Of a DNA stretch of 8,060 nt, positions 1-7,063 are shown piece after piece (position 1 is the first letter of the stretch; every line of letters starts with the position of its first letter). The position numbers and the translations under genes were made by a program. Below the pieces are notes generated by a model. It made no database searches. It was given only the letters and a program-made list of their open reading frames with translations, and was not told the DNA's origin. The DNA lies in NCBI GenBank assembly GCA_018623655.1, contig JAAZVG010000064.1, positions 1-8,060 of the forward strand, read 5' to 3'. Source of the DNA: Flavobacteriaceae bacterium. Its GTDB lineage: Bacteria; Bacteroidota; Bacteroidia; Flavobacteriales; Flavobacteriaceae.

Positions 1-442
1 ACAAAATCAGGTAATGGACGCCCTAAAGGCAGCAATGAAAGCAAAAGATGCTGTTGCTCTAGAATCACTACGGGCAATCAAATCGGCAATACTTCTTCAA
101 CAGAGTGAAGCAGGTGCAAAAGAACTCAGTCCTGCTGATGAAATAAAGTTATTGCAAAAGCTTGTAAAACAAAGGAAAGATAGCGCAGCGTTATACAACG
201 AGCAAGGACGTAGAGACCTGGCTGACCCAGAATTAGAACAAGCTAAGGTTATTGAACAATTTTTGCCTGAGCCTCTATCAGAGGTAGAGCTAGATCAACT
301 AATTCAGAATGTAATCAATGAGTTAGCTGCAGAAGGTATGAAAGACATGGGACGAGTAGTCGGTGAGGTAAACTCAAGAGCTGCAGGTAAAGCCGAAGGT
401 AAAGTCATTGCTCAAAAGGTAAAGCATCACTTAAGCAACTAA
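1..442 (+). CDS. GatB/YqeY domain-containing protein, 5' end probably outside the window
   Basis: This is a small helical cytoplasmic protein of the YqeY family, related to the C-terminal tRNA-binding domain of the GatB amidotransferase subunit. Its exact role is not established. Seen: 142 residues follow the ATG at 14, with the family-like opening ALKAAMKAKD, then SLRAIKSAIL, and a C-terminal segment with KDMGRVVGEVNSRAAGKAEG that matches the family's MGxVMG...GRADG pattern. The reading frame stays open upstream of that ATG to the window edge (codons for Q, N, Q, V), there is no ribosome-binding site before it, and family members usually carry about ten residues ahead of the KAAMKAKD motif. 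I therefore infer that the real start lies a few codons to the left; position 14 is only the first ATG available here. The stop is TAA at 440-442, six bases before a tRNA gene, so the two may be co-transcribed. In many Bacteroidota this gene follows ftsZ, but here it does not. Confidence 0.88.
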   Translation, partial: QNQVMDALKAAMKAKDAVALESLRAIKSAILLQQSEAGAKELSPADEIKLLQKLVKQRKDSAALYNEQGRRDLADPELEQAKVIEQFLPEPLSEVELDQLIQNVINELAAEGMKDMGRVVGEVNSRAAGKAEGKVIAQKVKHHLSN

Positions 443-448
443 CATTCT

Positions 449-522
449 GGCCGCGTAGTTCAACTGGATAGAATATCAGATTTCGGCTCTGAGGGTTGGG
501 GGTTCGAATCCTCCCGCGGTCA
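449..522 (+). tRNA. tRNA-Arg (anticodon UCG)
   Basis: The cloverleaf folds by eye. The acceptor stem is 449-455 with 515-521 (seven pairs, one G-U). The D stem is 458-461 with 471-474 around loop AACTGGATA. The anticodon stem TCAGA/TCTGA (476-480, 488-492) closes the loop TTTCGGC, placing the anticodon TCG at 483-485, which reads the arginine codon CGA. The variable loop has five bases. The T stem is 498-502 with 510-514 around TTCGAAT. The discriminator base is A522 and CCA is not encoded, so the 3' end must be added by a nucleotidyltransferase. It starts six bases after the yqeY-like stop codon and ends just before a terminator. Confidence 0.95.
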
Positions 523-531
523 CTTAAGGAT

Positions 532-563
532 AAAAAAGAGGGGTTCACTAGAACCCTTTTTTT
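532..563 (+). terminator. Intrinsic terminator after tRNA-Arg
   Basis: A perfect GGGTTC/GAACCC stem (541-546, 551-556) with loop ACTA is followed by seven T (557-563). The A-rich run before the stem (532-540) can pair with the T tract, so the hairpin could also work in the reverse direction. It ends the yqeY-tRNA transcript. Confidence 0.88.
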
Positions 564-584
564 ATGCGCATTGGCGAAATAAAT

Positions 585-609
585 AAGCCCTTTTAAAATA
601 AAAGGGCTT
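585..609 (-). terminator. Intrinsic terminator of the minus-strand secreted-protein gene
   Basis: A perfect 10-bp inverted repeat, AAGCCCTTTT (585-594) and AAAAGGGCTT (600-609), has a 5-base loop. It lies 31 bases past the stop of the minus-strand gene ending at 641. Read on the minus strand the stem is followed by the T-rich run ATTTATTT, not a pure T tract. Together with the hairpin at 532-563 it separates two converging transcripts. Confidence 0.75.
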
Positions 610-640
610 GATTATGGTTATAAAGTATTATCGCAATAAC

Positions 641-1342
641 CTACCACTTACCAACCATAATACGTGTATTAGTTCTTAGAATAGTAACATCCTCAGAAAT
701 CGCATCTATAAATTCATCCCAAGCTTTTTCAGCCGCTTTATTTCCTGATCGGTATTTTCCAGCATTGAAGGCAGATTTAAAATCATTGAATCCTTGTAAT
801 ACATAATGTGTTTCATGCATTGCACTTCGTCCCAATCTAAACTGACCAAGAGTTATTCTTCTATCATCAGGATTAAACTTACTGTGATACTTCTTCCAGG
901 CAGCAGCAAATTTTCCAGCATCTTCAACATCTAACCAAAGAATATTTTGAATTGGATGAGTTCCTGCCTCACCAATTGTAATAAGGCTATTTCCAGCAGC
1001 TGCCGAATGACTTTTAGTAAACTGACTCAGTTTTGTTAAGAATAGTTCCCAACTGTCATTTTCCCCACGTGAATACTGTTCTCCCATGGCATCAAGGGAT
1101 CCAGTGAAAGCGAACTGATGACTCCAATCGTTGTCACTATCTCGAAAGTGGTTTTCGAATAAATAGACGGTAACTCCTTCTGCTTTACTACCGGGTTGAC
1201 TGAAATAATCATCAGTTAGCGATACAACCGTGGTTACATCTTCTGCTTCAACATTAAAACTGTAAGTAGTCCAATAATACTCTTGAGCGTTAACGGCATA
1301 ATTAAAACATAATAGCGTAAGAGTGATGATGAGGTTTCTCAT
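641..1342 (-). CDS. Secreted protein of unknown function with an apparent internal domain duplication
   Basis: I do not recognise this 233-residue protein. Residues 1-19 form a signal peptide (basic MRN, a hydrophobic stretch, then NA before Q20, a cleavage context common in Bacteroidota), so it should be exported to the periplasm or outside. There is no lipobox cysteine and no further membrane span. The mature part reads as two similar halves, about 23-115 and 133-217. Each has a leading strand ending in a V-E pair, a central strand (VTVYLFENHF versus ITLGQFRLG), an aromatic strand followed by a helix (HQFAFTGSLDAMGEQY versus HYVLQGFNDFKSAF), and a W-x-x-F helix (SWELFLTKL versus AWDEFIDAI). 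This suggests a tandem ferredoxin-like, dimeric alpha/beta-barrel type of fold; that is an inference without a structure. The start ATG at 1342 is the one that gives the signal peptide; no Shine-Dalgarno is present. It is divergent from the TonB receptor gene and ends before a perfect hairpin at 585-609. Confidence 0.85.
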   Translation of the reverse strand: MRNLIITLTLLCFNYAVNAQEYYWTTYSFNVEAEDVTTVVSLTDDYFSQPGSKAEGVTVYLFENHFRDSDNDWSHQFAFTGSLDAMGEQYSRGENDSWELFLTKLSQFTKSHSAAAGNSLITIGEAGTHPIQNILWLDVEDAGKFAAAWKKYHSKFNPDDRRITLGQFRLGRSAMHETHYVLQGFNDFKSAFNAGKYRSGNKAAEKAWDEFIDAISEDVTILRTNTRIMVGKW

Positions 1343-1496
1343 ATTGAATTTATTTTATTGTTTATTGCAACAATATAGTAAAAATGATTTTAACCTTAAG
1401 CTTTCTACAGCTGCTATTAACTAGTATGGACGAATACGCAGTACAATTGGAGTATAAATCGCACTCAATTGAATCGTATCTTTATAAAAAATTGCT
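1343..1496. promoter_or_regulatory. Divergent intergenic region, promoters not resolved
   Basis: This 154-bp A/T-rich gap lies between the start codons of two genes transcribed away from each other, so it should hold both promoters. On the plus strand TATCTTTA at 1477-1484 matches seven of eight positions of the Bacteroidota TAnnTTTG -7 element, but it sits only 12 bases before the TTG start and the nearest upstream TTG (1447-1449) is spaced too far for a good -33. The palindrome CAATTG occurs at 1444-1449 and 1466-1471, 22 bases apart. An inverted repeat ATTGTT/AACAAT lies at 1357-1374, close to the minus-strand start. None of these is conclusive. Confidence 0.35.
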
Positions 1497-3824
1497 TTGA
1501 AAAACTTGTTAATCCTATTCGTACTCCTGATGAGTACTTCTATACTTTTCTCACAAGAAGTCAGCATCAGAGGAACAGTGGTCGATGAATTCGGCTATCC
1601 GCTTATTGGCGCAGAAGTAATTTTGGTTGGCACCTCACTAGGTACACAAACTGATATTGACGGGATTTATGTGATCAATAGAATTACCCCAGGATCTTAT
1701 AACCTGAGTGTACGATTTTTAGGATACGAATCGCAAACCCTATTTAATATAATAGTAAAATCAAAGGGTAATCCCGAATACAATTTTGTTCTTACACCGA
1801 GGACAGAGGCACTAGAAGGTGTAGTACTGCAAGTGAATAACCTCATTGCTCGGCCCAAAGAATCTCCGCTTTCTACTCGGACGCTATCTGCAGTAGAGCT
1901 CGCTACCTATCCTGGTGGAAACAACGATGTTGTACAAGTCGCACAAACCCTGCCTGGGGTGTCACCTTCAGTAGGTGGTTTTCGTAATGATCTTATTATC
2001 AGAGGTGGAGCACCAAATGAAAGTGTTTATTATTTAGATGGGATTGAAATTCCTAATATCAATCACTTCAGTACGCAGGGAAGTGCAGGAGGACCGGTGG
2101 GCATGATTAATGTTTCTTTTATCGAAAACGTCACCTTATCCGCATCATCCTTCGATGCCAGATATGACAATGCACTTTCTGGTGTTTTACAATTTGACCA
2201 ACGAAATGGTTCAAGTGAGAGGTGGAACAGAAATATCCGAGTCAGTGCGAGTGAAACAGCTTTAACTTTTGATGGTCCAATTTCTAAAAAAACGACGTTT
2301 ATTGGTTCAGTGAGAAGAAGCTATCTTCAGTTCTTATTTGAGCTTATTGGCTTACCTATCCGCCCAGATTATTGGGACTATCAATACAAAATAGATCACA
2401 GCATCGATGATTATAATTCGATTAGTCTTATAGGAATTGGAGCTATAGATGACTTTAGTGTAGAGGCACCAGAGGTATTTGATGAGGAAGCCACTGCTCA
2501 ATTAGAACAGGCACCATTTATAGATCAAAGAACTAATGTTGCAGGAGTAAGTTGGCAACGTAAACTAAAATCACAACCAGGAAAATTTACCCTCAGCCTA
2601 TCTCACAATCGATTACAGAATACATTCACACAATACGCTGACCCAGAAAATGAGATGGGTGCCTTTTTTATTAATGAATCACTGGAGGCTGAAACCAAGT
2701 TAAGATTTGATTTAGTAAGATATCTTGGAAAGCTGAAGTGGGCCTATGGAATGAATATGCAACGTTCGAATTATGAGAACAACACCACTATTGAGCGAAT
2801 TAACAACTCATTCTACTCTGCCCTTAAATTTTCTAAATTCGGGATCTTTACTCAGATCAGCGGAAACTTAGGGACAAAATCGGAGTTTACTTTCGGGCTT
2901 CGCGTCGATGATGATAGCTTCACCAAAAATAATTTGCTTGACCACATCTCTCCAAGAGCAGCATTGACCTATAATTTCAATGAAGATTTGAGTGCAACTT
3001 TAGGAGTTGGGCGTTATTTCAAAATACCTACCTATACTCAATTGGGTTATCAAAATAACGGAATCTTCGTCAACGAAAACCTGAGCTATGTTCAATCAGA
3101 TCACGTAACTGTAGGAATCAAAAAGTATTTCGGAAACACAAGTTTACTGTCTGTTGAAAGTTTTTTAAAATCATACAGCAACTATCCAGTCTCGATTCTT
3201 GATGAGATTTCATTAGCCAATAAGGGTGCGGGGTTCGAGGTATTAGGTAATGAAGAAGTGGAGAGCACTGGAAAAGGTCGAAGTTATGGGCTAGAATTAT
3301 TGTACCAGCAAAAATTGAGTAATAATTTCTATGGGCTATTCTCATATACCTTTTTCTTTAGTGAATTCAGTGGATTAGATTCCGATATTTATAAAAGAAG
3401 TTCTTGGGATAGCCGACATTTAGCGTCTTTCACAGGGGGATACAAACTAAAAAAGAATTGGGAAATCAGCTCGAGGTTTAGATATAATGGAAAGACTCCA
3501 TACGCCCCAATTGATGAATCACAAAGTTTAGCCAGCTACCCTGATATTCGGTTAAACTATGACCTGCTCGGTAATGAAAATTATCTACTAGACCCATTTT
3601 CTCAACTAGATCTTAGGATCGATAAAAAATGGAATTTTACCTCTAGTAGTTTTAATTTATTTATCGAAGTTCAAAACCTACTATCCTCTGACATCCCTAC
3701 TCCTCCTGAATACGGACTAGCTAGAGCACCTGATGGAACATTAAAAAACCCTTCAAAACTTAAGGAAATACCACGAGGTGAAGGGCAGTTCATACCAAGT
3801 ATAGGACTCGTATTTGATTTTTAG
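1497..3824 (+). CDS. TonB-dependent outer-membrane receptor with N-terminal carboxypeptidase-regulatory-like domain
   Basis: An outer-membrane active transporter driven by TonB-ExbB-ExbD; the substrate cannot be told from the sequence. Residues 1-19 are a signal peptide (MKNLLILFVLL..., cleavage before Q20). Residues 22-100 form a beta-sandwich of the carboxypeptidase-D regulatory type (RGTVVDEFGYPLIGAEV, then TDIDGIYVI and SVRFLGYES). The plug covers about 115-235 with NDLIIRGG and VYYLDGIEIP. The rest, about 240-775, is the beta-barrel, ending in the aromatic-rich strand SIGLVFDF with the terminal Phe expected for BAM-dependent insertion. Stretches such as RRSYLQFLFELIGLP and SSWDSRHLASFTGGYK resemble a receptor family I recall as widespread in Bacteroidota. 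The start is TTG: an in-frame TAA at 1485-1487 leaves no upstream ATG or GTG, and the first internal ATG (1530) would cut the signal peptide. No SusD-like partner is adjacent. Its TAG overlaps the ftsZ stop by four bases. Confidence 0.93.
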   Translation: MKNLLILFVLLMSTSILFSQEVSIRGTVVDEFGYPLIGAEVILVGTSLGTQTDIDGIYVINRITPGSYNLSVRFLGYESQTLFNIIVKSKGNPEYNFVLTPRTEALEGVVLQVNNLIARPKESPLSTRTLSAVELATYPGGNNDVVQVAQTLPGVSPSVGGFRNDLIIRGGAPNESVYYLDGIEIPNINHFSTQGSAGGPVGMINVSFIENVTLSASSFDARYDNALSGVLQFDQRNGSSERWNRNIRVSASETALTFDGPISKKTTFIGSVRRSYLQFLFELIGLPIRPDYWDYQYKIDHSIDDYNSISLIGIGAIDDFSVEAPEVFDEEATAQLEQAPFIDQRTNVAGVSWQRKLKSQPGKFTLSLSHNRLQNTFTQYADPENEMGAFFINESLEAETKLRFDLVRYLGKLKWAYGMNMQRSNYENNTTIERINNSFYSALKFSKFGIFTQISGNLGTKSEFTFGLRVDDDSFTKNNLLDHISPRAALTYNFNEDLSATLGVGRYFKIPTYTQLGYQNNGIFVNENLSYVQSDHVTVGIKKYFGNTSLLSVESFLKSYSNYPVSILDEISLANKGAGFEVLGNEEVESTGKGRSYGLELLYQQKLSNNFYGLFSYTFFFSEFSGLDSDIYKRSSWDSRHLASFTGGYKLKKNWEISSRFRYNGKTPYAPIDESQSLASYPDIRLNYDLLGNENYLLDPFSQLDLRIDKKWNFTSSSFNLFIEVQNLLSSDIPTPPEYGLARAPDGTLKNPSKLKEIPRGEGQFIPSIGLVFDF

Positions 3825-5728
3825 TCTACGTTATCGTGAAGAAAAGAATTATTTGTTCTTAATTGGTTGTCCCCATTTTGATCTTCACTTAAAGTAGTTC
3901 GAGAGACTTTAGATCCTTCTGGAACATCATCAAATTCTACACCAGCTCTTTTGTAAGCAGGCACACGCTCAATTTCATCGAGTTTTATTGAACCTTTATT
4001 GAACTGGTGATTAAAGTTTTTGAAAGCCTGAATGCGCTGCTCCTTTCGTGCGGCAAGAATTTCTTCGGTCTCGCTAAGACTCATCTCGTAAGGATTACTT
4101 TCTGTTTGAGAAATTCGGCTCGAATCAGTCGCTGCTGGCAGGTCTTCTCTTGTTGACAATACGATATCCATTTCATCTTCTATTGAAACAGAAGAACTCT
4201 GTGAATTCGTATTTACCCGATCGACTACCTCTTCTGCTTCTGAAAATAAGTCAAACACAACGGTTGGGGCTTCTTCTTCACTATTATTTTCATCCGTTAT
4301 TAAAGGCAGTTCGAACGAAAAATCATCTTGTTCTAATGGTGAATGGTCAGGAGTTACTACTTCTGCATCGATAACCTCTATACCCTTTATAAGTTCAGAA
4401 GTATCTATAATTACAAAGTCGTCATCAATCTGGTTTTTCTCAATTACCTCAACCACCTCAGCAGTTACTGATAAATCACGAATAAGTTCTGAAGTAGTAA
4501 TGAGCTGATTTTCTTCAACAGATTCTGAAGTTTCTAATTCAAAGGTCTCTTCCTCTAATTGAAAAACAGTTCTAGTAGGCTCTTCAGTCTCCTCATTGTC
4601 AGGAGGAATCAATTCAGGAGCATTCACTTGAATCGAAAGAATTGACTCTGAGGTATCAAATCCAAGTGTCGATTCGTTCGCAACTTTTGTCTCTCCATCA
4701 AGCGAATGAATAATGCGTTGGGTTTGATGAGTAACGATATAGTCTTGTTGATCTGTGTCAAAACCTGTTGCTATAACCGTTACCGAAATAGCATCTCCTA
4801 AAGACTCATCTTCACCAACTCCCATGATAATATCCGCATTATAACCAGCCTCAGATTGGATATGATCATTAATCTCACCTATTTCATCAAGAGTGATTTC
4901 ATCAGTTCCAGAAACAATTAATAATAGTACATTTTTAGCGCCTTTAATTTTATTATCATTAAGCAATGGGCTATCTAGTGCTGATTCGATTGCAATCCGT
5001 GCACGATCTGCACCTGCTGTCACTGCGGCACCCATGATCGCTGTCCCGCTATTAGACAGGACTGTCTTCGCATCTCGAAGGTCGATATTCTGTAAATAGT
5101 GATGGGTAATTACCTCAGCAATACCTTTAGCGGCAGTCGCAAGAACCTCGTCAGCCTTACCAAAGCCTGATTTAAATCCAAGATTTCCGTATATCTCGCG
5201 CAACTTATTGTTGTTTATCACAATAAGAGAGTCTACACTTTCTCTCAGCTTGTCTAACCCTTTTTGAGCTTGAGTATAACGTGTATTTCCTTCAAATTTA
5301 AATGGAATCGTCACAATTCCTACCGTGAGAATTCCCATCTCTTTAGCCAGTCCTGCAATAATTGGTGCTGCTCCTGTACCTGTTCCGCCACCCATCCCGG
5401 CAGTAATAAAAACCATTTTGGTTTGCTGTTGAAGTAAACCTTTCAACTCTTCAAGAGATTCAAGAGCTGCTTGTTCTCCAATTTCTGGATTAGCTCCTGC
5501 ACCTAGACCCTCAGTAAGATTCAAACCTAACTGAATTTTATTTGGCACCGGACTATTCTCAAGGGCCTGACGATCGGTATTACAAATAACAAAGTCTACT
5601 CCTTTAATACCTTCGCGATACATGTAGTTTACAGCGTTACTCCCACCGCCACCAATACCAATGACTTTAATCACATTGCTTTTGTGTTTGGGTAAATCGA
5701 AGTTGATGTTTTCAAGTTCAAAACTCAT
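3821..5728 (-). CDS. ftsZ: Cell division protein FtsZ with unusually long acidic linker
   Basis: Tubulin-like GTPase that polymerises at midcell into the Z-ring and organises septal wall synthesis. The GTPase and activation domains span about residues 16-325: nucleotide loop GIGGGGSNAVN (24-34), tubulin signature GGGTGTGA (113-120), and T7 catalytic loop N214-I-D216-L-R-D219, with both acidic residues needed for GTP hydrolysis present. About 325-580 is a low-complexity linker rich in E, D, S, T and V with an internal repeat (TSELI at 412 and 443). VPAYKR (589-594) resembles the conserved C-terminal peptide that binds FtsA in other bacteria, and it is followed by about 40 more residues ending NNSFLHDNVD. 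At 635 residues it is far longer than the 383-residue E. coli protein, almost all of it in the linker. The ATG is 18 bases after ftsA; there is no Shine-Dalgarno. It is the last gene of the murC-ftsQ-ftsA-ftsZ run, and its TAA overlaps the convergent receptor gene's stop. Confidence 0.98.
   Translation of the reverse strand: MSFELENINFDLPKHKSNVIKVIGIGGGGSNAVNYMYREGIKGVDFVICNTDRQALENSPVPNKIQLGLNLTEGLGAGANPEIGEQAALESLEELKGLLQQQTKMVFITAGMGGGTGTGAAPIIAGLAKEMGILTVGIVTIPFKFEGNTRYTQAQKGLDKLRESVDSLIVINNNKLREIYGNLGFKSGFGKADEVLATAAKGIAEVITHHYLQNIDLRDAKTVLSNSGTAIMGAAVTAGADRARIAIESALDSPLLNDNKIKGAKNVLLLIVSGTDEITLDEIGEINDHIQSEAGYNADIIMGVGEDESLGDAISVTVIATGFDTDQQDYIVTHQTQRIIHSLDGETKVANESTLGFDTSESILSIQVNAPELIPPDNEETEEPTRTVFQLEEETFELETSESVEENQLITTSELIRDLSVTAEVVEVIEKNQIDDDFVIIDTSELIKGIEVIDAEVVTPDHSPLEQDDFSFELPLITDENNSEEEAPTVVFDLFSEAEEVVDRVNTNSQSSSVSIEDEMDIVLSTREDLPAATDSSRISQTESNPYEMSLSETEEILAARKEQRIQAFKNFNHQFNKGSIKLDEIERVPAYKRAGVEFDDVPEGSKVSRTTLSEDQNGDNQLRTNNSFLHDNVD
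4282..4495 (-). repeat. Tandem 31/32-residue repeat encoded in the FtsZ linker
   Basis: Two consecutive units in FtsZ residues 412-442 and 443 to about 473 share TSELI, then a basic residue, V, AEVV and DDF in the same order. TSELI recurs after 31 residues and DDF after 32. The DNA still shows it: an ATAAGTTC-(A/T)-GAAGTA block occurs at about 4389-4403 and 4482-4496, 93 bases apart. Unit edges are approximate. It looks like an old in-frame duplication inside the disordered linker. Confidence 0.5.
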
Positions 5729-5746
5729 AGGTCAGTTGCGTTTTAT

Positions 5747-7060
5747 TTATTCGGCTAATTCGTCTAATAGATCTCTCCAATACTTTATAAAGTACCCTCC
5801 AAATCTTTTCTTAGTTTTTTCTGTTTTCTTTCCATTCGACTGGTCATTCTCTTCAGAAGTGTTTCCATCTGCTTCAGCGTCGACTTTTTGCTGCATCTCC
5901 TTAATCTCTAGTGCTCCCATTAGTAGCCCTGCAGCCGTAGCATAGGTTGGGCTAGCAATTTCGGGGCTAGAATTTCCTGCTAAGTGTTCGTTTGGATATC
6001 CGATTCGTGTATCCATTCCAGTGATATATTCAACTACCTGTTTCAGGTGTTTTAGCTGGCTACCTCCACCGGTAATCACGATACCAGCGATTAATTTCTT
6101 TTTCTGATCTCCTTGGGTATAATTTTTAATTTCAGCATTAACTGCTTCAATTATCTCAACTACTCGAGCATGGATAATCTTTGAGAGCGTTTTCAGGGTG
6201 ATTTCTTTTGGTTCTCTACCTCTTAATCCAGGAATCGATACAACCTCGTTCTCTTTATTCTCACCCGGCCAGGCAGATCCAAACTTCACTTTTAAAAGCT
6301 CCGCTTGTTTCTCTATAATAGCACAGCCTTCCTTGATATCTTCTGTCACGATATTACCCCCAAAAGGGATAACCGAAGTGTGTCGAATAATTCCATCTTT
6401 GAAAACAGCTACATCTGTAGTACCCCCTCCAATGTCAACAAGAGCAACGCCTGCTTCCATTTCTTCTTGACTCAGAACAGCCTTAGACGAAGCAATGGGT
6501 TCAAGACACACGTCTTGAACTTTAATATTCGCACTTACAATACAGCGATGGATATTTTTAATTGAAGCTACTTGACCTACAACTACATGAAACTTGGCCT
6601 CCAATCGATTACCGTACATTCCGATGGGCTCTTTAATTTCTGATTGTGTATCTACTTTGTATTCTTGCGGAAGTACATGAACAATCTCCTCGCCCGGCAA
6701 CATCTGTAGCTTCTTGACTTGACGCTCCAATCGATGAAGATCATCTTCACTAATCACCTCTTCTGGTGCTTCTCTGGTGATATAATCAGAGGTCTGTAAA
6801 CTACGAATGTGTTGTCCTGCAATACCAGCTACAACTTCAGATATGTCTACACCTGAAACACCTTCAGCTTCCTCTACTGCAGCTTGTATCGATTGAACCG
6901 TCTGCGTAATATTATTAACCACTCCACGATGTACACCCAAACTTTTGGCCTTACCAATACCTACAACCTCAACTTTCCCAAATTCGTTTTCTTTACCGAT
7001 AATCGCAACAATTTTGGTTGTCCCGATATCTAAGCCTACTGAATATGATTCTTGTTCCAT
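5747..7060 (-). CDS. ftsA: Cell division protein FtsA
   Basis: Actin-like ATPase that anchors FtsZ filaments to the cytoplasmic membrane and recruits later division proteins. Of 437 residues, the first phosphate loop is DIGTTK (11-16), the FtsA-specific 1C (SHS2) domain lies at about 85-165, the second phosphate loop is DIGGGTTD (209-216), and the adenosine motif is VITGGGSQL (328-336). After PTYATAAGLLMGA (371-383) comes a hydrophilic linker of about 35 residues rich in E, N and K, then the amphipathic membrane-targeting helix FGGYFIKYWRDLLDELAE (420-437). All main ATP-binding motifs are intact and the length is normal for the family. The ATG at 7060 is three bases after the ftsQ stop and lacks a Shine-Dalgarno, so translation may be coupled to ftsQ. 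FtsZ follows after 18 bases, the usual ftsQ-ftsA-ftsZ order. Confidence 0.98.
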   Translation of the reverse strand: MEQESYSVGLDIGTTKIVAIIGKENEFGKVEVVGIGKAKSLGVHRGVVNNITQTVQSIQAAVEEAEGVSGVDISEVVAGIAGQHIRSLQTSDYITREAPEEVISEDDLHRLERQVKKLQMLPGEEIVHVLPQEYKVDTQSEIKEPIGMYGNRLEAKFHVVVGQVASIKNIHRCIVSANIKVQDVCLEPIASSKAVLSQEEMEAGVALVDIGGGTTDVAVFKDGIIRHTSVIPFGGNIVTEDIKEGCAIIEKQAELLKVKFGSAWPGENKENEVVSIPGLRGREPKEITLKTLSKIIHARVVEIIEAVNAEIKNYTQGDQKKKLIAGIVITGGGSQLKHLKQVVEYITGMDTRIGYPNEHLAGNSSPEIASPTYATAAGLLMGALEIKEMQQKVDAEADGNTSEENDQSNGKKTEKTKKRFGGYFIKYWRDLLDELAE

Positions 7061-7063
7061 TTG

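Noticed and set aside
3118..3345. Minus-strand frame inside the TonB receptor gene
   Set aside because: The plus-strand receptor reading is continuous and domain-consistent here; the 75-codon reverse frame has no support.
449..3824. Genomic island inserted at tRNA-Arg
   Set aside because: No repeat of the tRNA 3' end, integrase or transposase is seen in the window, and base composition does not change visibly.
3824..3870. Weak AAGAA/TTCTT inverted repeat near the ftsZ stop as a terminator
   Set aside because: It has only a five-pair A/T-rich stem without a following T run and lies within the ftsZ coding end.
4150..5099. Plus-strand open frames at 4150-4374 and 4893-5099
   Set aside because: Both are antisense to ftsZ, short and of biased composition; they mirror the ftsZ codons rather than encode a protein.
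5661..5945. Plus-strand open frame of 94 codons across the ftsZ/ftsA junction
   Set aside because: It lies antisense to two strongly conserved genes; its translation is Ser/Phe-rich with no recognisable motif, as expected for a shadow frame.
6198..6565. Two overlapping plus-strand frames opposite ftsA
   Set aside because: They overlap each other in different frames and lie fully within the conserved FtsA coding sequence.
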